A DNA stretch of 64,000 bases, taken from contig JADJFA010000006.1 of assembly GCA_016708875.1 (NCBI GenBank), positions 124,001-188,000 of the forward strand. The letters are read 5' to 3'. The position numbers and the translations under genes are program-made. The DNA comes from Lewinellaceae bacterium. GTDB lineage: Bacteria > Bacteroidota > Bacteroidia > Chitinophagales > Saprospiraceae. Positions 37,615 through 46,572 of the stretch are shown here, one piece after another. The notes under the pieces were generated by a model, which made no database searches, was not told the origin of the DNA, and worked only from the letters and a program-made list of their open reading frames with translations. How positions within the stretch are numbered: position 1 is the stretch's first letter; every line of letters begins with the position of its first letter.

Positions 37615-39481
37615 ATGTTTCCAAAATACGATGTGATAGTAGTAGGCGCGGGCCACGCAGGTTGCGAGGCTGCCGTAGCTGCCGCCAACCTGGGCTGCAA
37701 AGTCCTCTTGGCCACCATGAACATGCAGACCATCGGACAGATGAGTTGCAACCCAGCCATGGGCGGCGTTGCCAAAGGTCAGATTGTGCGCGAAGTGGAC
37801 GCTTTGTGTGGCTATTCGGGCATCATTACCGACCATACCGCCGTGCAATTTCGGATGCTCAACCGCTCCAAAGGCCCTGCCATGTGGAGTCCCAGGGCGC
37901 AAAGCGATCGCATGCAGTTCGCGGCAAAATGGCGGCAAATGCTTGAATCTCATCCCAATATTGATTTTTGGCAAGAAATGGTGGGCGGTCTTTTAGTGAA
38001 AGACGGCCGGGTGCGTGGAGTTCGTACCAGCATGGGCTTAGAGATTGAAAGTGAGACGGTTGTGCTCACCAATGGCACCTTTCTGAATGGCATCATACAC
38101 ATCGGTGAAAAGCAATTTGGCGGCGGTCGGGCTGGCGAAAGCGCGGCGCGTGGTATTACAGAACAACTGGTGGAACTGGGCTTTGAAGCCGGGCGCATGA
38201 AAACCGGAACCCCTCCGCGACTTGATGGGCGCAGCCTCGATTATTCCAAAATGGACATCCAGGATGGCGACAATCCCGCCGGGCAAATTTTCCTACACCG
38301 ACACCCCAGCACTCGAAAACCAACTCTGCTGCTGGAGCACTTACACAAATCAAAAAGTACACGATACGTTGCGCACGGGATTTGACAAATCTCCGATGTT
38401 CAACGGGCGCATTCAAGGCGTTGGGCCGCGCTATTGCCCGAGTATAGAAGACAAGATTGACCGCTTCAGCGATAAAGACCGGCACCAACTATTTGTCGAG
38501 CCGGAAGGCCGCGACACGGTGGAGATTTACATCAACGGTTTTTCGAGTTCCTTGCCCGAAGATGTTCAGTATAAAGCACTTAGGTTGGTTCCGGGCTTGG
38601 AAAATGCCAAGATGTTCCGACCAGGTTATGCCATTGAGTACGACTATTTCCCGCCTACTCAATTGCAGACTACGCTGGAAACAAACCTGATAAAAAACCT
38701 CTTTTTTGCCGGACAAATCAATGGAACAACGGGCTATGAAGAAGCCGCTTGTCAGGGCTTAATGGCTGGTCTGAACGCCGCACTCGCCGCCAAAAACGAA
38801 GCACCCATTGTGTTGAAACGCTCCGAAGCGTACATCGGAGTCTTGATTGACGACCTCGTTAATAAAGGTACAGAGGAGCCATATCGCATGTTTACCAGCC
38901 GCGCGGAGTACCGCATCCTGCTTCGACAAGACAACGCCGACCTGCGGCTAACGCCTATTGCCCATCGCCTGGGCTTGCAAGGCGCCGAAGGCCGCATGGA
39001 GCGTGTTCACGCAAAAAACCGTGCCGTGGCAGAAATTGACGCCTTCTTCCGAAATGCATCCGTGAATCCCGATGAATTGAACGGCTATCTGCAAAGTGTT
39101 GATTCTGCGCTGATTGGCCAAAAAACAAAACTGCACAACATCCTGCTCCGCCCCCAAGTGGATATCCCCGGCTTGGCGAAAATATTGCCCGAACTCGCAA
39201 GGTTCCTCGCGCCTTACGATCTGGAATTCGTGGAAATGGCCGAAATCAACATCAAATACGACGGCTACATCAAAAAGGAAGAGGAAATGGTGTCGCGCAT
39301 GGCAAGGCTTGAGGACCTGCAATTAAACGCTGATTTTGACTATTCCGGCATCAATGGCTTGAGCATAGAAGCCCGTCAGAAACTGGCGCACACCCGCCCA
39401 AGGACGATTGGACAGGCGAGCCGTATTTCCGGGGTGAACCCGGCGGATGTGAGTGTGCTGCTGGTGCATTTGGGGAGGTAA
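37615..39481 (+). CDS. mnmG: tRNA uridine-5-carboxymethylaminomethyl modification enzyme MnmG/GidA (frameshifted)
   Basis: FAD-dependent partner of MnmE that modifies the wobble uridine of several tRNAs. About 622 residues when mended. FAD site VVVGAGHAGCEAAVAAA at the start, then NPAMGGVAKGQIVREVDAL, RSKGPAMWSPRAQSDR, GRAGESAARG, KTGTPPRL, GTTGYEEAACQGLMAG and the C-terminal EMVSRMARLEDLQLN and HTRPRTIGQASRISGV. One extra G in the run at 38279-38281 breaks the frame; without it the text reads NPAGKFSYTDTP. Because this gene is highly conserved, the lesion is most easily read as a sequence error. A good promoter lies 20 bases upstream. Confidence 0.92.
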
Positions 39482-39486
39482 GCAGG

Positions 39487-40662
39487 TTATATCCCCCGCC
39501 TCTTTACCTCTTCCCGCACCAATTTCAACTCCCGCCCCGCATCCCCCGTCACAGAAGTATTCTCCTGCGCCCGGCGTATGAGATACGGGATCACTTCTTT
39601 CACCTGACCATAAGGAAGGTATTTTGCCACACGGAAACCCGCTTTCGCAAGATTGAAGGTTACATTGTCGCTCATGCCGTATAGTTGGCTGAAAAGCGTG
39701 TGCGGATGGTCGTGTGCGAGGCCTTTTTTATCCATCAATGCTACCTGAAGCAGGGCACTTTCGGCGTTATGGCTGGCGTTGCAAACGGCCATAGTATCAA
39801 TATGGTCAATGCAAAAACGAAGCGCAGTGTTGTAAAGATCATCCGTCGAAGCCTTGTCTGGGTTGATGGGGTCTTCGTAGTTAAGTTCTTGAGCGCGAGC
39901 GCGTTCTTTCTCCATATAAGCGCCGCGCACGAGTTTTGCACCAAGCATAAAGCCTTCTTTGCCAGCGCGATCGTAACTCTCTGTGAGGAATTGGAGGCGG
40001 TCGTGACGGTAATACTGGAAGGTGTTGTAAACCACCACGCGCTGCTTGTTGTACCTACGCATCATCAGCCAAACCAAATGGTCAATGGAGTCCTGAATCC
40101 AGCTTTCTTCTGCATCAATAAAGATTGACACGTTCTTTTTTGAAGCGTGGTAACAAATGGCATCCAAACGTTTAAGCGCATTGCGGTATTCATTCACCTC
40201 ATCGCGATTCAATGTTTCGGCGGATTGGATGCGTTCCAATAATCCGAATCTCATCAAACCCGTCACTTTTGTACTGATGATCGGGATACTTTTGACAGAA
40301 CGGGATGCAAAGTCAATGGCCCGGATATTCTCATTCATCGTATGATTAAAATCGAGCTCCGTTTCTTTTGCCTCCGCGCCATAGTCAAGGATGGTGAGTG
40401 TGTTGTATTCTGCGAGTCTTTCTATACTGGGCTGGCTGTCCAGGAGCGTAGTGCCGCCCACAAATTGGTGAAAAACTGTTTTTTTCACGGCCCATTCTGC
40501 GAGCGGAATACCGTTCTCCACAGCCCACAACGCCAGACTTGAACCATACTTTACGATCCAGGGCTTGTTCATCAAGTTGAACAGCCAGGCGGTTTTTTTA
40601 AGTTCTTTGTCCGAAAGGTGGGCAAACGCGATCTCTGTATTTGAAAAGTCTATGGTGGTCAT
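39487..40662 (-). CDS. Proline dehydrogenase
   Basis: FAD enzyme that oxidises proline to pyrroline-5-carboxylate. 391 residues, single-domain (not the large PutA). Barrel motifs: FIDAEESWIQDSIDHLV near residue 180, VVVYNTFQYYRHDRLQFL, KLVRGAYMEKERARA and NASHNAESALLQVALMDKKGL, with the late QLYGMSDNVTFNLAKAGF and KYLPYGQVKEVIPYLIRRAQEN. This is the usual Bacteroidota form. P5C dehydrogenase is not adjacent. It ends 5 bases from the convergent mnmG stop. Confidence 0.92.
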   Translation of the reverse strand: MTTIDFSNTEIAFAHLSDKELKKTAWLFNLMNKPWIVKYGSSLALWAVENGIPLAEWAVKKTVFHQFVGGTTLLDSQPSIERLAEYNTLTILDYGAEAKETELDFNHTMNENIRAIDFASRSVKSIPIISTKVTGLMRFGLLERIQSAETLNRDEVNEYRNALKRLDAICYHASKKNVSIFIDAEESWIQDSIDHLVWLMMRRYNKQRVVVYNTFQYYRHDRLQFLTESYDRAGKEGFMLGAKLVRGAYMEKERARAQELNYEDPINPDKASTDDLYNTALRFCIDHIDTMAVCNASHNAESALLQVALMDKKGLAHDHPHTLFSQLYGMSDNVTFNLAKAGFRVAKYLPYGQVKEVIPYLIRRAQENTSVTGDAGRELKLVREEVKRRGI

Positions 40663-40679
40663 AAAAAATAGTCATTAAG

Positions 40680-41441
40680 TCAACGGTCCCCTTGCCAAAT
40701 TTCCCAAGCGGCTTCGGCTTGCAGTTCCAACATTTCCAAACCGTTCTTCACTGCACATCCATGGGATTTAGCTTCGCGCAAAAGTAGCGTTTCGGAGGGA
40801 TTGTAGATCAAATCATACACAAGCATCCCCGGCCTAAAAAAATCTGGCGGTACAGACGGCATTTCGTCAATGCGGGGGAAGGTCCCGACTGGAGTTGTGT
40901 TGATTAAAATGGATGGGTGTGATGGTCTACCACGCTCAATTTCGAGGTCTTTGTAAGAAATTTCATTTTCGGTCTTCGGATTGCGTGAAACGAATTTGAA
41001 AGGGATTCCGAGTTTTTTCAGGACAAAGGCAACTGCTTTAGAGGCGCCGCCCGTTCCAAGAATAAAAGCGGAATTGGCCTCCGACTTCCCGCTTTCAGAC
41101 AGCACTTTTAAGAGTGATTTTTCAAAACCCACCACATCCGTATTGTAACCAACAAGCAGTTGGTTTTCAAGCACTTTGATGCAATTTACTGCGCCGACAT
41201 TATGGGCCGTTTCATCCAATTCATTTAGAAAAGGTAAGACTGATTCCTTGTAAGGGATGGTAACATTTAAGCCGAGAAGATCCGGGGTTTGCTGCACCAA
41301 AGCGGACAAATTGGCGATTTTTTCCAAAGGAAATAGTTCGTACCGCGCAATTCGAATGCCTTCGCGCTCGAATTTTTTGCTAAAATATTGCTTCGAAAAA
41401 GAATGGTCGAGCGGCCAACCAATGAGACCAAAAAGGCGCAT
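40680..41441 (-). CDS. aroE: Shikimate dehydrogenase
   Basis: NADPH-dependent reduction of 3-dehydroshikimate in the chorismate pathway. 253 residues. N-terminal FGLIGWPLDHSFSKQYF with the shikimate-binding serines, NVTIPYKE with the catalytic lysine, ELDETAHNVGAVNC, YNTDVVGFEKSL, and the cofactor loop LGTGGASKAVAFVLKKLG. ATG 41441 gives the standard start; the open frame further upstream enters a repeat hairpin. Its start is 31 bases from a word-repeat hairpin. Confidence 0.92.
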   Translation of the reverse strand: MRLFGLIGWPLDHSFSKQYFSKKFEREGIRIARYELFPLEKIANLSALVQQTPDLLGLNVTIPYKESVLPFLNELDETAHNVGAVNCIKVLENQLLVGYNTDVVGFEKSLLKVLSESGKSEANSAFILGTGGASKAVAFVLKKLGIPFKFVSRNPKTENEISYKDLEIERGRPSHPSILINTTPVGTFPRIDEMPSVPPDFFRPGMLVYDLIYNPSETLLLREAKSHGCAVKNGLEMLELQAEAAWEIWQGDR

Positions 41442-41471
41442 GAAGTTTTTCAATAAAACAGATTTCCTTTC

Positions 41472-41548
41472 GCCACTAATTGCACTAATTTTCACGAATT
41501 AGCCCAGCGTGCCTTGGTGAATTTGTGAAAATTAGTGCAATTAGTGGC
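41472..41548. repeat. Near-perfect 29-bp hairpin of CCACTAATTGCACTAATTTTC words
   Basis: Arms 41472-41500 and 41520-41548 differ at one position. Each contains GCCACTAATTGCAC and AATTTTCAC. Same family as 6183-6258. It lies upstream of aroE, in the gap to the cyclase. Confidence 0.88.
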
Positions 41549-41573
41549 AAAAAACACCCCCAGTTAGATTGTG

Positions 41574-41616
41574 AATCCCAATCCACCGATCACCAATAAA
41601 CCAATCACCAAATCAG
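41574..41616. repeat. CCAATCACC/CCAATCCACC word tract at the cyclase 3' end
   Basis: Words CCAATCCACC, GATCACCAATAAA and CCAATCACCAAATCAG. They match the second E2 linker (18083-18128) and, reversed, 16101-16146. The tract covers the last codon of the cyclase gene. Confidence 0.65.
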
Positions 41617-43232
41617 TACTGCTTTATCCCCGTGACGTAGTACATATCCATCATCCCCTTGCCTTTGGCGGCGATTTTGCCCCGGTGCTGCCATTCGAAT
41701 TCGTATTTGGCGAGCCAGTAGGCATCTTCGCTGACATTGACCCGGCCTGGATCGCATTGTTCTTCCAGTCGTGCGGCGGTGTTCACCGTGTCGCCCCAAA
41801 TGTCGTAGGCAAATTTCTTCGCGCCCACCACACCTGCTACCACTGGTCCGGTGTGAATGCCCACACGGGCATCAAAGTGCGGCAAGCCTTGGCTCAGGCG
41901 CTCGGCTTTGAGGCCCAGCAGAAAATCCTGGATTTCAAGGGCGGCCTTCACCATATCGGATGGACTGGCGTTCATGTCCGAAAGTCCACTAGCGCATATA
42001 TAAGCGTCACCCACCGTTTTGATTTTCTCGATACGATACTTGCTAATTATGCTGTCGAAGTTGGAAAAACACAAGTCAAGTTCTTCCACCAAACGCTCCG
42101 GGCTTAGCATTTCGGCTATATTGGTAAAACCTTTGAAGTCAACAAACATCACGGTGGCCTGGTCGTATTTCTGGGCGGCCACCTTGTTTCGGGCCTTCAA
42201 TTCTTTCGCGATGGCAGGCGGGAGGATGTTTAACAAGAGGCTTTCAGAGCGTTTTTGCTCCTCTTCAATCAGTGCGTTTTTCTGGGAAAGTTCATTGGCT
42301 GTGCGCTTTTTAGCACGGAAACGAGCATAAAAAATAAGGGCAAGGCACAGCACGAAAACCACTATAAGTGCGAGTATGTTTCGGATGTTTTCGCTTTGCT
42401 CGCGGAACAATTCGGCCTCGGCCAGGCGGGTTTTGTTGACTTGTAGTTCTCGTTCTTGCTGCGCTTTTACGATGGAATCCAACATCTGCGATTCAGTCAG
42501 GTTTTTGAGCCTGAGCGAGTTGACACGGATAGCAGAATCGGCACGGAGGACGGTTTGGGAGGCTTGGGTAAGGGCTTGATCTTTTTCAGTAAGTACCAGT
42601 TGGGTTTTTTCTTCGACTTCTTTGAGCTGACTTTGATAGGTATTTTCCAACAACTGGGTTTGTCCGGTAGCCGCAGCCAGTTTTTCGCGCAAAGAACGGT
42701 TGTCAGATTCGGCAGCCGCCAATTGGTTTTCAAGTTTTCGCAATGATTCCCCGCCGCCTCGTGCCCCTCCGCCGGAATCTTTGAGATATTTCACCGTCTC
42801 GGTGCTCCACTTTAGCGCTTCACGCAAATCATTCTGTTTCATTGCGATGTCCTGCAATTTTTCAGCGCTGGTTAACACCAGATCGCGAAAACCATAGTTT
42901 CGAGCGGTGTTCCAGGCGCGGTTAAACCTCCCGGCTGCTTCCTTGTAATTGCGGAGACGATATTCGGCATCTGCGGCCATCACGGCAGCATCTGCTTCCT
43001 TTCGTTTGTCGCCGATTTCTACCGCCAACTGATTGGCTTTCACCGCATAGTCAGAGGCTTTTTTCGCATTGGTGGCAAGTGATTTTTCAGCAATTTGATA
43101 AGCTAAATTCATCCGCTCGTTCTTGGAAGCGGAACGCTTAAATTTGGCTTCCAATTCGGCTACCGATTGAGCGGAAACAGCGTTCAGACTAAAAAAGAAA
43201 AACAGGATCGTAAAGGCGGAATAATATTTCAT
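41613..43232 (-). CDS. Class III adenylate/guanylate cyclase with TPR-like and coiled-coil N-terminal region
   Basis: Protein of 539 residues. Signal peptide (AFTILFFFFSLNAVSAQ), a helical repeat region (about 25-160), a coiled coil (SLREKLAAATG to KDQALTQASQT), a membrane helix (NILALIVVFVLCLALIFYA near 310) and a C-terminal class III cyclase domain. Catalytic features: VMFVDFKGFTNIAEML with the first metal aspartate, IKTVGDAYICASG with the second, VGIHTGPVVAGVVG and YDIWGDTVNTAARLEE. The IKTVGD lysine and YDIWGD aspartate suggest ATP over GTP as substrate; that is inference. The periplasmic helical part may sense a signal. ATG 43232 begins the signal peptide. Confidence 0.85.
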   Translation of the reverse strand: MKYYSAFTILFFFFSLNAVSAQSVAELEAKFKRSASKNERMNLAYQIAEKSLATNAKKASDYAVKANQLAVEIGDKRKEADAAVMAADAEYRLRNYKEAAGRFNRAWNTARNYGFRDLVLTSAEKLQDIAMKQNDLREALKWSTETVKYLKDSGGGARGGGESLRKLENQLAAAESDNRSLREKLAAATGQTQLLENTYQSQLKEVEEKTQLVLTEKDQALTQASQTVLRADSAIRVNSLRLKNLTESQMLDSIVKAQQERELQVNKTRLAEAELFREQSENIRNILALIVVFVLCLALIFYARFRAKKRTANELSQKNALIEEEQKRSESLLLNILPPAIAKELKARNKVAAQKYDQATVMFVDFKGFTNIAEMLSPERLVEELDLCFSNFDSIISKYRIEKIKTVGDAYICASGLSDMNASPSDMVKAALEIQDFLLGLKAERLSQGLPHFDARVGIHTGPVVAGVVGAKKFAYDIWGDTVNTAARLEEQCDPGRVNVSEDAYWLAKYEFEWQHRGKIAAKGKGMMDMYYVTGIKQY

Positions 43233-43406
43233 CGTCGCGGATTCAGGCTTTTGCAGGGATTGAGCAACAAAAGTAGGCTTGGATAAGATGTTTCGGCGGT
43301 TTGGTGGAGTGTCTGGCAAATGTCTTATTTTCTGGCAAATAATTGTGTACGCCGCTGCGCTTAGTCTGACTTGTGGTGCATAATATCTTACCATAGCAAT
43401 TGTTAA

Positions 43407-44630
43407 TCACACCACTTCCGACTTAACAATGCCTTCCCACAAGCGGGTTTCCAGCAAGTCGCCGGATTTTACCTCAGCAGGTGAAGAAATTGCTTTCCCA
43501 TTACTGATAGTGATGCTAAAGCCTCGACGCAGCACATTTTCCGGATGGAGATTCTGACAAATAGCCTCCATTTTTTCCAGTTCGCGATGGTGTTCCCGCA
43601 GGGTTTGAAGCGCGAGGGCAGGAATCTTTTCTTCCATAAAATCTAGATTTCTACTTGATTCCTGGGTTTGCTCACGAGCAGCATAACGTACGGTGGTTTC
43701 GGCGCGCTCGAGTTCCATCTGTTTGATTTTCAGGATGTTTTGCGCGATAACTCCCAACGATTCCGCCGCTTCCAACACATTTCCTTCAAAAATCAAATTG
43801 TGCTGTACAAGAAAATCTGCCACAGCCGTGGGGGTTTTGAGCGAAGAATGGGCCACGAGGTCAAGCACTGATTCATCCACATCATGCCCGATCCCGACTA
43901 TGAGGGGCAAGGGCATATTCGCCGCCACCTGGCAAAGCGCCAGGCCATCGAAAGCCATCAGGTCGAGCCGTGCGCCACCTCCACGCACTATTACTATGCA
44001 ATCAAATTTCTCCGCTGTTTGGCTGATCTTTTCCAAAGCCTCTATTATTTCTCCCTCCGCGTTTTTGCCCTGAACTGCTGTGATAAAAAATTGACAATCA
44101 AAAGAATAGCCAAAGGAATTATCCTTCAAATGTTCTAAAAAATCCTGTTTACCTGCTGCATTTTCGCTGCTGATTACCGCAATGCGCTGTAGTACGAGTG
44201 GCAATGTCAGGCTGCGGTTCAGATCAAACAATCCTTCTTGTCGAAGCGTCTGGATGGTTTGACGACGCAACAGATCGAGTTGACCGAAGGTGTGCGCCGG
44301 ATCAATGTCCGTAATGTGGAGTTTAAAACCGTATCGTTCGTGGAACTCGGGGCGCACCTGCATCCGCAATTCCAATCCTTCCCGGAGGATGGAGGCGACT
44401 CCTAAAGGAAAACGGGCATTAATTTGTCGGAATTCAGCTGCCCAAAGAGCGGCCTGTGCCTGTGCTACCACATCGCCATTTGCTTCCTTTTGCACCAAGT
44501 CAAGGTAACGATGGCCACGCGATTCGCCCACTTGAGCAATCTCAGCCACAATCCAAACCGGCTGCTGGAAATTGAGCGCCAACACCCGGCGGATGTGCTC
44601 GTTGAGTTCAAAAAGACTGTGCGTGTGCAT
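43407..44630 (-). CDS. xseA: Exodeoxyribonuclease VII large subunit
   Basis: Cuts single-stranded DNA into short oligonucleotides together with XseB. 407 residues. N-terminal OB fold (SLFELNEHIRRVLALNFQQPVWIVAEI), then IAVISSENAAGKQDFLEHL, CIVIVRGGGARLDLMAFDG, PLIVGIGHDVDESVLDLVAH with the catalytic-region HD, and SLKTPTAVADFLV. xseB, which often follows, is not present here; the next gene is a cyclase. It starts at ATG 44630, divergent from the sigma factor gene. Confidence 0.92.
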   Translation of the reverse strand: MHTHSLFELNEHIRRVLALNFQQPVWIVAEIAQVGESRGHRYLDLVQKEANGDVVAQAQAALWAAEFRQINARFPLGVASILREGLELRMQVRPEFHERYGFKLHITDIDPAHTFGQLDLLRRQTIQTLRQEGLFDLNRSLTLPLVLQRIAVISSENAAGKQDFLEHLKDNSFGYSFDCQFFITAVQGKNAEGEIIEALEKISQTAEKFDCIVIVRGGGARLDLMAFDGLALCQVAANMPLPLIVGIGHDVDESVLDLVAHSSLKTPTAVADFLVQHNLIFEGNVLEAAESLGVIAQNILKIKQMELERAETTVRYAAREQTQESSRNLDFMEEKIPALALQTLREHHRELEKMEAICQNLHPENVLRRGFSITISNGKAISSPAEVKSGDLLETRLWEGIVKSEVV

Positions 44631-44708
44631 TGAGCGAAGGTAATATTTTGTATCTTTTACAATACGAGATCAACTCATCCGTCATGCCCTTTATAAACAG
44701 GGCGAAAT

Positions 44709-45284
44709 TTGGAAATCGAATTGGCAAATCAGCAACGAGACATCAAAATCACCGAATGGTTCGGACAATATGGTCGAAGACTTTTGGCTTTTGTGCGCTC
44801 AAAAATCCAGGATATTGAGGTGGCCGAAGATACGGCGCAGGATGTGTGGCTACAGCTCACACGGCAACAGGATTTGGAGGAGATAGAGCAGATAGGCAAC
44901 TGGCTTTTTACCGCGGCCCGCAACCGGGTGACCGATTATTACCGAAAAAAGAAAACCGTTCCGTTCAGTCAAATCGCGTAGGAAAGCGGTGAAAACCAAG
45001 AAGATAACGCCGAATTGTCCGATGATCTCGTATTCGACCACTGGCTGGAGCAGAACCTTCCTGATGCATTGCTCGAAACACAAGAGTTCTGGGACGAATT
45101 GAACCGGGCGCTCGAACAATTACCTGTCGAACAGCGTGAAGTATTTGTGACGCATGAGCTCAACGACATTCCGTTCCGCGAAATGGCTGAAAAAACCGGT
45201 CTTTCTATCAATACACTTTTGGCTCGAAAACGCTATGCGGTGCTTCGCTTGCGCGAGCATTTCGAGGACTGGCTCAATGACTAA
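44709..45284 (+). CDS. ECF-type RNA polymerase sigma factor (internal TAG)
   Basis: Sigma-70 family factor of about 190 residues that would direct RNA polymerase to envelope-response genes. Region 2: ITEWFGQYGRRLLAFVRSKI and AEDTAQDVWLQLTRQQDLE, with the YRKKK stretch. Region 4: ALEQLPVEQREVFVTHELND and PFREMAEKTGLSINTLLARKRYAV. A TAG at 44979-44981 falls in the linker between the two regions and the same frame continues. The nearest suitable start is TTG 44709. Two small membrane or periplasmic genes follow on the same strand, consistent with a sigma operon. Confidence 0.85.
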
Positions 45285-45317
45285 TCACAACATCCAATCA
45301 CACAAATCAACATTACA

Positions 45318-45674
45318 ATGCAATACATGAAATGGAAATGGGCGGCAAAAGGCATCGCTTTTGGGCTACTCTTCGTCACCGCCATCACCTTCGCCACGAT
45401 GCTGCTATGGAACAATCTGGCATCAGCCATCTTCGGGCTTCCAATGCTCACATTTTTTCAGGCACTGGGTTTGATGGTTTTGGGCAGGCTACTTACGGGC
45501 GGCTTTGGACCGCGCGGATGGGGAAAAGGCGTGCGGGGACATCACATGCGCGAACGCTGGAAAAATATGCCTCCCGAACAACGCGAGCAATTCATGCAAC
45601 GCTGGGGAAAGCGTGGCTGGAGTCGTACGGGTGGACACGAAAATTCAGATGAAAGCCAAAACACTACGGTGTAA
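45318..45674 (+). CDS. Small membrane protein of the sigma-factor operon
   Basis: Protein of 118 residues with two hydrophobic helices (GIAFGLLFVTAITFATMLLW and AIFGLPMLTFFQALGLMVLG) and a basic, Met- and Gly-rich tail HHMRERWKNMPPEQREQF. It begins 33 bases after the sigma factor and may be an anti-sigma or metal-response partner; no catalytic motif is visible. Similar genes follow ECF factors in other Bacteroidota, from general knowledge. Confidence 0.7.
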   Translation: MQYMKWKWAAKGIAFGLLFVTAITFATMLLWNNLASAIFGLPMLTFFQALGLMVLGRLLTGGFGPRGWGKGVRGHHMRERWKNMPPEQREQFMQRWGKRGWSRTGGHENSDESQNTTV

Positions 45675-45703
45675 AACCACTAACAATTAAAAATTTAAGC
45701 AAC

Positions 45704-46033
45704 ATGAAAAAAAGACCTTGGATTATCGGCATCTCGGCCGTTCTACTCATCTTCTTTGCTGCTAAAGGCATCGGATGGTATCGTTGGTTACAACTTTCTT
45801 CGGCCGAAAAGGCTGGCACGATCACGGAAAAAATGTCGAGCCATTTGGACCTTACCGAAGAACAAAAGGGCAAGATCTATGCCCTCAACCTCGAAAAAGT
45901 TACGGCCTTTGAGTCTGCAAGGCAGTCTGGCCAACACAGCCGAAAAGGCTGGAAACAACTACGGGAAGATTGGAAAAACGACGTGCGCGGCGTACTGACG
46001 CCCCAACAACAAAAAAAGTTCTGGCATTATTGA
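45704..46033 (+). CDS. Spy/CpxP-like periplasmic protein
   Basis: Protein of 109 residues with one N-terminal membrane or signal segment (IIGISAVLLIFFAAKGIG) and the helical Spy-like pattern LDLTEEQKGKIYALNLEKV and LTPQQQKKFW (the LTxxQ motif). Such proteins are periplasmic chaperone-like or metal-sensing factors tied to envelope stress. The gene completes a sigma factor, membrane protein, Spy-like operon. Confidence 0.72.
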   Translation: MKKRPWIIGISAVLLIFFAAKGIGWYRWLQLSSAEKAGTITEKMSSHLDLTEEQKGKIYALNLEKVTAFESARQSGQHSRKGWKQLREDWKNDVRGVLTPQQQKKFWHY

Positions 46034-46079
46034 AGCCCCGTGCAGACAATACCATTGACTTAAGGATAAGTTAGCCTTG

Positions 46080-46114
46080 TAGCGGTCTGACGACGTTGAG
46101 TCGTCAAACCGCTA
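46080..46114. terminator. Hairpin between convergent genes, terminator-like
   Basis: TAGCGGTCTGACGAC (46080-46094) pairs with GTCGTCAAACCGCTA (46100-46114) with one mismatch and a 5-base loop. It lies between the convergent Spy-like and 118-residue genes. No strong T run follows, so it may be a word repeat rather than a true terminator. Confidence 0.55.
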
Positions 46115-46116
46115 GG

Positions 46117-46473
46117 CTATTGATCTTCTTTTTCCCACTCTTGAAAATAACGTATCGCGTTGATTTTCAAGAGTTTTTCTTGTTCAGAGGTCTCCTGTTT
46201 GGGCATTTCCAGTGCCTGCCGATAGTGCGGCCATCCATCTTCGTCGCGGCCTACGAATTCAAAAAAACCTTCCTGACTCAACAAGCGGCATACCGCGATA
46301 TGCATGAGGTCTTGTTTTTCTTCCTTTGTGAAAGATTTTTTCCAGCGCCCCAACTCCTGCATCCCAATCAGAAACAATACTGTGTTCAAATCGGGCAAAG
46401 TCTCGCGCTTCATCGTGTCTTGCACGAGGTGCTGGGTGCGCAGCCATTCAAAATCTAGTTGCCAATCTTCCAT
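46117..46473 (-). CDS. Conserved hypothetical protein, 118 residues
   Basis: Soluble, acidic and helical by composition. Recognisable blocks are DTMKRETLPDLNTVLFLIG, MQELGRWKKSFTKEEKQDLM, HIAVCRLLSQEGFFEFVGRD and GWPHYRQALEMPKQ. I recall similar short proteins only as hypotheticals in Bacteroidota. It has no signal peptide. No function can be assigned. Confidence 0.65.
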   Translation of the reverse strand: MEDWQLDFEWLRTQHLVQDTMKRETLPDLNTVLFLIGMQELGRWKKSFTKEEKQDLMHIAVCRLLSQEGFFEFVGRDEDGWPHYRQALEMPKQETSEQEKLLKINAIRYFQEWEKEDQ

Positions 46474-46477
46474 AATT

Positions 46478-46572
46478 CAGTAGCAGTTTTCAGTGGCAGT
46501 TCGCAGTAGCACATTGACCACATTTTTACCCGCCGAAGCCGAAGCGTAGGAGGGAGGCACATTGACCACATT
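46478..46572. repeat. Composite word repeat: AGTAGCAGT, then CACATTGACCACA flanking a CCGCCGAAGCC core
   Basis: 46478-46511 carries AGTAGCAGT and AGTGGCAGT words. Then CACATTGACCACATT (46510-46525), TTTTTACCCGCCGAAGCC and GCGTAGGAGGG (46524-46554), and CACATTGACCACATT again to 46572. The last three blocks recur almost identically at 48061-48123. Confidence 0.75.

Noticed and set aside
46080..46114. Small RNA gene between the Spy-like and 118-residue genes
   Set aside because: Only a single short stem with a 5-base loop; no promoter or conserved core that would support an RNA gene.
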